DNA of 64,000 nt from Diplocloster hominis (GTDB lineage Bacteria; Bacillota; Clostridia; Lachnospirales; Lachnospiraceae): positions 124,001 to 188,000 of the forward strand of contig NZ_JAWDIY010000010.1 of assembly GCF_032380655.1 (NCBI RefSeq), in the 5' to 3' direction. How positions within the stretch are numbered: position 1 is the first letter of the stretch; the number at the start of each line of letters is the position of its first letter. Of this stretch, positions 59,077 to 64,000 are shown piece after piece. Under the pieces are notes generated by a model. It searched no databases. It was given only the letters and a program-made list of their open reading frames with translations, and was not told the origin of the DNA. Position numbers and translations under genes: made by a program.

Positions 59077-59786
59077 AAATTCTGGCACTTGACAGCTCCG
59101 GGCTGGTAGCGACGGTGGCTGTGGTAGAAGATGACAATCTTCTGGCAGAATATACGGTAAATTATAAAAAAACACATTCCCAGACGCTGCTGCCCATGCT
59201 GGACACGATCGCATCCATGATTGAACTGGATCTGGACAGCATCGATGCGATCGCGGTGGCCAAAGGCCCCGGCTCCTTTACAGGGCTCAGGATCGGCTCC
59301 GCCACAGCCAAGGGACTGGGCCTGGCGCTTGACAAGCCATTAATCGGGGTTCCCACAGTGGACGGGCTGGCCTATAATCTGTATGGAACGGACAAGCTGA
59401 TCTGTCCGCTGATGGATGCCAGACGCAGCCAGGTCTATACGGGAATCTATGAATTTATAAAAGAAGAATTTCACGTACTAGACGCCCAGATGGCGGTACC
59501 GGTCGAAGAAATCGCGTGCCGGCTGAACAGCTATGGCCGGGAAGTTATCTTCCTGGGTGACGGGGTGCCGGTATTTTCCGAAAGGCTGGCAGAGCTTATG
59601 CAGGTGCCGTATTCCTTCGCGCCGGCTCATATGAACAAACAGCGGGCGGCCGCAGTGGCCGTACTGGCGCTATCCTACGCGAAAGCCGGAAAAATAGAAA
59701 GCGCGGAACAACACATGCCGGATTACCTTCGGCCTTCCCAGGCAGAACGGGAACGTGAGGAAAGGAAGAACGCCGGAAAATGCTGA
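59073..59786 (+). CDS. tsaB: tRNA threonylcarbamoyladenosine biosynthesis protein TsaB
   Basis: A 237-residue ASKHA-fold partner of TsaD. The start MKILALDSSGLVATVAVVED and IAVAKGPGSFTGLRIGSATA are diagnostic; the catalytic residues of TsaD are absent, as expected for this scaffold protein. It overlaps tsaE by 4 bases and rimI by 7, so these genes are tightly coupled. Confidence 0.96.
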   Translation: MKILALDSSGLVATVAVVEDDNLLAEYTVNYKKTHSQTLLPMLDTIASMIELDLDSIDAIAVAKGPGSFTGLRIGSATAKGLGLALDKPLIGVPTVDGLAYNLYGTDKLICPLMDARRSQVYTGIYEFIKEEFHVLDAQMAVPVEEIACRLNSYGREVIFLGDGVPVFSERLAELMQVPYSFAPAHMNKQRAAAVAVLALSYAKAGKIESAEQHMPDYLRPSQAEREREERKNAGKC

Positions 59787-60217
59787 CAGTGCGCCCAATG
59801 GAAGCAAAAGACTTACGCCAGGTAACTGCGATAGAGAAGGAAACTTTTTCGATCCCATGGTCCGAGAAAGCTTTCCTGGATAGTTTGAGCCTTCCCTATA
59901 CGATCTATCTGGTGGCGGAAACGCCGGATGCGCAGATCGCGGGGTATTGCGGGCTGTATCAGGTATTCAGTGAGGGAGAGATCACTAATGTGGCTGTGGC
60001 ATCCGTATACCGCAGGCAGGGGGTAGCCGAGACTATGCTCACAGAGCTGCTGGAACAGGGAAAACAGATGGGAACCGAGAGCTTTTTTCTGGAAGTGCGC
60101 CGGAGTAATCTGCCGGCTCGCAGACTATACGAAAAGCTGGGATTCTGCGGGGATGGGATCCGCAAAAATTTTTATGAAAAACCTAAGGAAGATGCAGTTA
60201 TTATGTGGAAGCGTTGA
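59780..60217 (+). CDS. rimI: Ribosomal protein S18 alanine N-acetyltransferase RimI
   Basis: A 145-residue GNAT enzyme. Parts are LRQVTAIEKETFSIPWSEKA (the RimI acceptor region), EGEITNVAVASVYRRQGVAE (acetyl-CoA Q/R-x-x-G segment RRQGVA) and LEVRRSNLPARRLYEKLGF. It acetylates the N-terminus of S18, possibly other proteins. The tsaE-tsaB-rimI order is widely conserved in Firmicutes. Confidence 0.94.
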   Translation: MLTVRPMEAKDLRQVTAIEKETFSIPWSEKAFLDSLSLPYTIYLVAETPDAQIAGYCGLYQVFSEGEITNVAVASVYRRQGVAETMLTELLEQGKQMGTESFFLEVRRSNLPARRLYEKLGFCGDGIRKNFYEKPKEDAVIMWKR

Positions 60218-60310
60218 TAATAATTCCCACTAGGAACAAAAGCAAAAAGCCGATATAATGAAGACAGATAGAAAACATGACAGCAGGTTTGAAATCAGGG
60301 AGGAATCGGC

Positions 60311-60559
60311 ATGCGTAAATACAAAGAGAAACGAACATTTTCCGTAGAGAAGATCTACTGCAATATGTGCGGAAAAGAAATGACCGTCGTGAACGGAGTG
60401 ATCCGGGAGGGGGTACTTTCCGTGGACAAGTCCTGGGGGTATTTTTCCGATAAGGATGGGCAGGTGCATTCCTTCGATCTGTGCGAGGAGTGCTATAATC
60501 AGTTGATTGGGAATTTTAAAATTCCAGTTGAAATTGTAAAAGAAAAAGAATTAATATAG
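60311..60559 (+). CDS. Small zinc-ribbon-like protein of unknown function
   Basis: An 82-residue protein with two CxxC knuckles, YCNMCGKEM (residues about 16-24) and LCEECYNQ (about 58-65), which would bind one Zn ion. The middle part is DKSWGYFSDKDGQVHSFDLC. I do not assign it to a named family. The start follows CAGGGAGGAATC, a good ribosome site. It sits between rimI and rnz on the same strand. The Zn-binding fold suggests contact with RNA, DNA or a protein partner, but no function should be assumed. Confidence 0.8.
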   Translation: MRKYKEKRTFSVEKIYCNMCGKEMTVVNGVIREGVLSVDKSWGYFSDKDGQVHSFDLCEECYNQLIGNFKIPVEIVKEKELI

Positions 60560-60630
60560 AAGAAAAATGGAAAGAAGCAGGAAAGCTCTTAAGCCGGAAG
60601 GAAAAGGTTAAGAGCGATAATGGAGGAACC

Positions 60631-61545
60631 ATGCTGGATGTTTGTTTGTTAGGAACAGGAGGAATGATGCCGCTGCCCCGCCGGGCGCTGACGTCGTTAA
60701 TGACTCGGTACAACGGGAGCAGTATACTGATCGACTGCGGGGAAGGAACCCAGGTCGCAATAAAAGAAAAAGGTTGGAGCTTCAAGCCCATTGATGTGAT
60801 TTGCTTTACGCACTACCATGCAGACCATATCAGTGGGCTTCCGGGCTTATTGCTGACCATTGGAAATGCAGAACGCACGGAGCCCATCACCATGATCGGT
60901 CCGAAAGGGCTGGAACGTGTGGTATCTGCCCTTCGGGTGATCGCGCCGGAGCTGCCGTTTCCCATCGAGTATATCGAGCTGAACGGACCGGAACAAGAGA
61001 TCGAACGCGGCGGCTGCCGGATTCGGGCGTTCCGGGTCAATCATAATGTGGTCTGCTATGGTTATACCGTTGAAATCGACCGGGCAGGCAGGTTTCAGGT
61101 GGAGCAGGCACAGAAGTGTATGATTCCCCAGAAGTTCTGGAACAAACTGCAAAAAGGCGAGACCATAGAAGACAGCGGACAGGTGTATACACCGGATATG
61201 GTTCTGGGCCCGCCGCGAAAAGGAATAAAGCTGACCTACTGTACGGACAGCCGGCCGGTAGCCGCCATCGCGGAGCATGCGCAGGAGTCCGATCTGTTTA
61301 TCTGCGAAGGCATGTATGGAGAAAAAGGAAAAGAATCCAAAGCTGCCGAATATAAGCACATGACTCTCTATGATGCGGCAGAACTGGCTAAAAGTGCGCG
61401 GGTGAAAGAGCTTTGGCTGACGCATTACAGTCCGTCGCTGATCCATCCGGAAGAGTTTGCGGCTGATGTGCAGCAAATATTTCCGAACAGTGTGATCAGC
61501 AGAGACCGGAGAAGTACGACATTGGAATTTGAAGAGGGGAAATAA
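60631..61545 (+). CDS. rnz: Ribonuclease Z
   Basis: A 304-residue metallo-beta-lactamase-fold endonuclease that trims tRNA 3-prime ends. Start LDVCLLGTGGMMPLPRRALT, Zn motif CFTHYHADHISGLPGLL (HxHxDH), the exosite-like mid region, VLGPPRKGIKLTYCTDSRP and the late WLTHYSPSL are present. It matches the short, homodimeric RNase Z type. It lies 2 bases upstream of tsaD. Ribosome site AATGGAGGAACC. Confidence 0.95.
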   Translation: MLDVCLLGTGGMMPLPRRALTSLMTRYNGSSILIDCGEGTQVAIKEKGWSFKPIDVICFTHYHADHISGLPGLLLTIGNAERTEPITMIGPKGLERVVSALRVIAPELPFPIEYIELNGPEQEIERGGCRIRAFRVNHNVVCYGYTVEIDRAGRFQVEQAQKCMIPQKFWNKLQKGETIEDSGQVYTPDMVLGPPRKGIKLTYCTDSRPVAAIAEHAQESDLFICEGMYGEKGKESKAAEYKHMTLYDAAELAKSARVKELWLTHYSPSLIHPEEFAADVQQIFPNSVISRDRRSTTLEFEEGK

Positions 61546-61547
61546 AC

Positions 61548-62573
61548 GTGGAAAATGATGTGTTACTTTTGGCAATCGAGAGCTCCTGTGATGAGACGGC
61601 CGCTTCTGTAGTAAAAAACGGAAGAACCGTGCTGTCAAATGTAATCTCTTCCCAGATCGAACTGCACAAGCTCTATGGCGGCGTGGTTCCGGAGATCGCA
61701 TCCAGAAAGCATATTGAGAAAATCAATCAGGTTATCCAGGAGGCCCTGGATACTGCAGGGGTCACCCTGGATGACTTAAGCGCCATAGGGGTTACCTATG
61801 GGCCCGGGCTTGTGGGTGCTTTACTGGTGGGCGTCGCGGAGGCAAAAGCCATCGCTTACGCTAAAAAGCTGCCGTTGGTGGGAGTCCATCATATCGAAGG
61901 GCATATCTGTGCCAACTATATTGAGAATCAGGACCTGGAACCACCGTTTCTGTGTCTGGTGGTGTCAGGGGGTCATACCCACCTGGTCCGTGTGAAGGAT
62001 TACGGAGCGTATGAGATCCTGGGCAGGACCAGAGATGATGCGGCGGGAGAAGCCTTCGACAAGGTGGCCAGGGCCATCGGTCTGGGGTATCCCGGTGGGC
62101 CTAAGATCGAAAAACTCGCGAAGGAAGGCGATCCCCATGCGATCCCGTTCCCAAGGGCGAAGATAGAAGAATGTGCCTATGATTTCAGCTTCAGCGGACT
62201 GAAATCCGCAGTGCTGAATTATATGAACGGCTGTAAAATGAAGGGGGAGACGGTCAGCGAAGCTGATATCGCGGCTTCCTTCCAACAGGCAGTCATCGAC
62301 GTACTGGTACGCAACGCCATGCAGGCGGTAGAGGACTATCAGGCGGACACTCTGGCCATCGCCGGAGGGGTCGCATCCAATGGGACATTACGGGAAGCAG
62401 TTCGAAAAGCCTGTCAGGAGAAGGGGGTGCGCTTCTGTCATCCGTCGCCGATTCTGTGTACCGACAACGCCGCCATGATCGGAACGGCCGCTTACTATGA
62501 ATATAGAAAAGGAGTGCGGCATGGCTGGGATCTGAATGCCGTGCCCAACCTAAAGCTGGGTGAACGCGTATGA
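61548..62573 (+). CDS. tsaD: tRNA N6-adenosine threonylcarbamoyltransferase TsaD
   Basis: A 341-residue enzyme that transfers the threonylcarbamoyl group to A37 of tRNA. Start is GTG 61548 after GAAGAGGGGAA. Diagnostic parts: LAIESSCDETAASVV, VVPEIASRKHIEKI, the metal-binding VHHIEGHICANYI (His pair), VVSGGHTHLV and IAGGVASNGTLREAV. It acts with TsaE and TsaB from the same cluster. It overlaps ispD by 4 bases. Confidence 0.97.
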   Translation: MENDVLLLAIESSCDETAASVVKNGRTVLSNVISSQIELHKLYGGVVPEIASRKHIEKINQVIQEALDTAGVTLDDLSAIGVTYGPGLVGALLVGVAEAKAIAYAKKLPLVGVHHIEGHICANYIENQDLEPPFLCLVVSGGHTHLVRVKDYGAYEILGRTRDDAAGEAFDKVARAIGLGYPGGPKIEKLAKEGDPHAIPFPRAKIEECAYDFSFSGLKSAVLNYMNGCKMKGETVSEADIAASFQQAVIDVLVRNAMQAVEDYQADTLAIAGGVASNGTLREAVRKACQEKGVRFCHPSPILCTDNAAMIGTAAYYEYRKGVRHGWDLNAVPNLKLGERV

Positions 62574-63271
62574 AAAAGGACCGGTGTATCGCCATCGTGC
62601 TGGCAGCGGGTAAAGGGAAACGGATGGGAAGTGAGATACAGAAGCAATATCTTCTTCTGAATGGCAAGCCCATGATCTGGTATTCGCTGGATACTTTTCA
62701 GAAATGTGAACTGATCGATGAAATAATCCTGGTGACCGGGGCAGGGGAAGAGGAATACTGCCGGCGGGAAATCGTAGAAAAATATCGGTTTTCAAAGGTG
62801 GTGTCTGTGATCCCTGGCGGCAGGGAGAGATATCATTCGGTAGCCAATGGCCTGCATGCCATATCGGAATGCGATTATGTGTTTATACATGACGGGGCCA
62901 GGCCCTTTCTAACCGGAGATATCATAGACCGGGTATATGCGGCTGTAAAAAAGTATCAGGCCTGTGTCGTGGGAATGCCGGTGAAAGATACGATCAAAGT
63001 GGTGGACAGCCAAAGCTTTGCTGTGGATACGCCGGACCGGAGCGCTTTGTGGCTGATACAGACGCCGCAGGTATTTTCCTATGAGTTGATCCGGAAGGCC
63101 TATGACTTACTGCTGGAACAAGGGGATGAGGCGGCTGTGACGGATGACGCCATGGTAGCGGAGCTTCTGCTGGGGACGAGGGTAAAGTTAGTTGAGGGCT
63201 CTTATCGGAATATCAAAGTAACCACGCCCGAGGACTTGAAGATCGCGGAGGCATTCTGCCCGCAGGTTTAA
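62570..63271 (+). CDS. ispD: 2-C-methyl-D-erythritol 4-phosphate cytidylyltransferase
   Basis: A 233-residue enzyme of the MEP isoprenoid pathway that joins CTP and MEP. The nucleotide loop is IVLAAGKGKRMGSEIQKQYL, with FIHDGARPFLTGDII, PVKDTIKVVD, LIQTPQVFSYELI and VEGSYRNIKVTTPEDLKIAE as family marks. It is the last gene of the tsa-rnz-tsaD run. The MEP route is the normal one in Lachnospiraceae. Confidence 0.96.
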   Translation: MKKDRCIAIVLAAGKGKRMGSEIQKQYLLLNGKPMIWYSLDTFQKCELIDEIILVTGAGEEEYCRREIVEKYRFSKVVSVIPGGRERYHSVANGLHAISECDYVFIHDGARPFLTGDIIDRVYAAVKKYQACVVGMPVKDTIKVVDSQSFAVDTPDRSALWLIQTPQVFSYELIRKAYDLLLEQGDEAAVTDDAMVAELLLGTRVKLVEGSYRNIKVTTPEDLKIAEAFCPQV

Positions 63272-63670
63272 CAATATTGCAAGTTTTGTGATAGGGCAGG
63301 CTGAGTGATAGGGTAGGCTGAGTGATAGTGCAGGCTGAGTGATAGTGCAAGGCTTAGCAATAGTAAGAGAAGATACCTTACAGCATAATGTAATTTACAT
63401 AAAAAATATCAGAGCCCGAAAAAACAGAAAAGATGATGTATAGAATCAGGATTTCGTGTTAAACTTCTAAATACTGGCGCCCGGTAAGGGCAGTCCCGCT
63501 GAGATAGTAACTTCTGTTTTCCGGCAGCGCAGGCTGATAATTCAAGCAGCATGAAAGCTTAAAATGCGACAGAAATCAGAAAATATGGCAGTAATATTGG
63601 TTGTAAACCGCATGTTTTCAGGCATGGAATCACTTACTGGAAAAAAATGAAAAACTAAGTAGAAAAGTAG
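63272..63670. other. Spacer between ispD and the tRNA genes
   Basis: About 400 bases with no gene. It contains the 17-bp tandem repeat at 63288-63356 and GC-rich dyads near 63476-63500 (GGCGCCCGGTAAGGGCAGTC). I checked the latter for riboswitch motifs and found no convincing match. The tRNA promoter lies at 63671. Confidence 0.4.
63288..63356 (+). repeat. 17-bp tandem repeat, about four copies
   Basis: GTGATAGGGCAGGCTGA at 63288-63304, then 63305-63321 and 63322-63338 with one to two changes, and a degenerate 18-base fourth copy at 63339-63356. It starts 17 bases after the ispD stop. Confidence 0.85.
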
Positions 63671-63699
63671 TTGACAGGCAGAAAATGTGATGGTAGAAT
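63671..63699 (+). promoter_or_regulatory. Promoter of the tRNA-Ser genes
   Basis: Perfect TTGACA (63671-63676), 17 bases, TAGAAT (63694-63699); start near 63706, 23 bases before the first tRNA. Confidence 0.75.
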
Positions 63700-63728
63700 A
63701 TTAGTTGCCGCTGAACAGCGGACAACTT

Positions 63729-63814
63729 GGAGAGGTGTCCGAGTGGTTTAAGGAGCTGGTCTTGAAAACCAGTGACTCCGCAAGGGGCCGTGGGTTCGAA
63801 TCCCACCTTCTCCG
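63729..63814 (+). tRNA. tRNA-Ser, anticodon UGA
   Basis: The acceptor stem GGAGAGG pairs with CTTCTCC (one G-U), the anticodon loop is CTTGAAA (TGA), a long variable arm (GACTCCGCAAGGGGC) marks a class II serine tRNA, and the T arm is GTGGGTTCGAATCCCAC. The 3-prime CCA is not encoded. Confidence 0.95.
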
Positions 63815-63880
63815 CTCATAAACAGCCGCTTTTGTTGTTCTGGAGGCGGTCTCATATAAATATTTGATTTGGCTATATTT

Positions 63881-63970
63881 GGAGAAGTACCCAAGCTGGC
63901 CGAAGGGGCTCCCCTGGAAAGGGAGTAGGTCGTTAATAGCGGCGCGTGGGTTCAAATCCCACCTTCTCCG
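63881..63970 (+). tRNA. tRNA-Ser, anticodon GGA
   Basis: The acceptor stem GGAGAAG pairs with CTTCTCC; the anticodon loop is CTGGAAA (GGA), the long variable arm is TAGGTCGTTAATAGCGGCGC, and the T arm is GTGGGTTCAAATCCCAC. CCA is not encoded. It lies 66 bases after the tRNA-Ser(UGA), probably on the same transcript. Confidence 0.95.
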
Positions 63971-64000
63971 TTGTTTGGAAAAGCTTTTAAAAAAGAATAT

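Noticed and set aside
63476..63520. Possible riboswitch (GGTAAGGGCAGTCCCGCTGAGA)
   Set aside because: Only a CTGAGA-like fragment resembles the TPP element; other conserved parts are missing and only tRNAs follow.
63701..63955. 84-codon minus-strand frame across the tRNA genes
   Set aside because: It spans two clear tRNA-Ser genes; a frequent false call on the antisense of tRNA-Ser.

Overview
The window is from a Gram-positive, low-to-mid GC, spore-forming-type Clostridia, most likely a Lachnospiraceae gut or rumen commensal; I cannot resolve the genus. The evidence is strong GGAGG ribosome sites, sigma-A promoters with 17-base spacers, a QTGD-type wall or membrane anchor on a surface protein, an FMN riboswitch with RibU, a release factor 2 gene with the usual +1 frameshift, several sugar ABC importers with lipoprotein binding proteins, and LacI, ROK, CdaR and GntR regulators. 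No transposase, phage gene, plasmid gene or CRISPR array was seen.

Layout. 1-261: tail of a surface protein. 0.7-12.1 kb: a sugar region with a ribose-type ABC importer (ATPase, permease, lipoprotein), two paralogous LacI regulators each near a CG-centred operator, an ASRT-family protein, an M24/creatinase-like protein, a class II aldolase, an FGGY kinase, the remnant of a PfkB kinase and a LUD-domain protein. 12.3-20 kb: a small lipoprotein, a ROK repressor on the minus strand, then an alpha/beta hydrolase, a zinc alcohol dehydrogenase and a second ribose-type importer. 20.1-30 kb: a eukaryote-type HisA, a D-Ala-D-Ala carboxypeptidase, the hibernation factor Hpf, a thioester-domain protein with a Pro/Cys-rich tail, SecA and PrfB. 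30-34.4 kb: an aspartate-family block (ACT protein, homoserine dehydrogenase, ApgM-type phosphoglycerate mutase homologue, aspartate kinase). 34.7-44 kb: two membrane proteins, Tex, RibU behind an FMN riboswitch, a hotdog thioesterase and a MacAB-type exporter. 44.8-58 kb: CdaR and glycerate kinase, then a long catabolic operon with two 2-hydroxyacid dehydrogenases, an Ldh2-type dehydrogenase, a DRE-TIM aldolase, an LplABC-type sugar importer, an ADP-ribosylglycohydrolase homologue, a sugar isomerase and a GntR regulator. 58-63.3 kb: the tsaE-tsaB-rimI-(Zn protein)-rnz-tsaD-ispD housekeeping run, ending in two tRNA-Ser genes.

The most unusual structure is in the spacers. Three very large near-perfect inverted repeats (29149-29518, 29743-30020 and 44070-44486) would fold into hairpins of 64 to 123 bp of continuous duplex. 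The first two share a conserved core of about 150 bp, in opposite orientation, and differ by coupled (compensatory) substitutions, although their outer stems are unrelated. Smaller dispersed hairpin repeats occur at 12.1/38.9 kb and at 34.6/39.0/40.4 kb. The thioester-domain protein at 23308 lacks a signal peptide and sits behind a match to the mother-cell sigma-K promoter, which makes it a candidate covalently reactive spore-surface protein.
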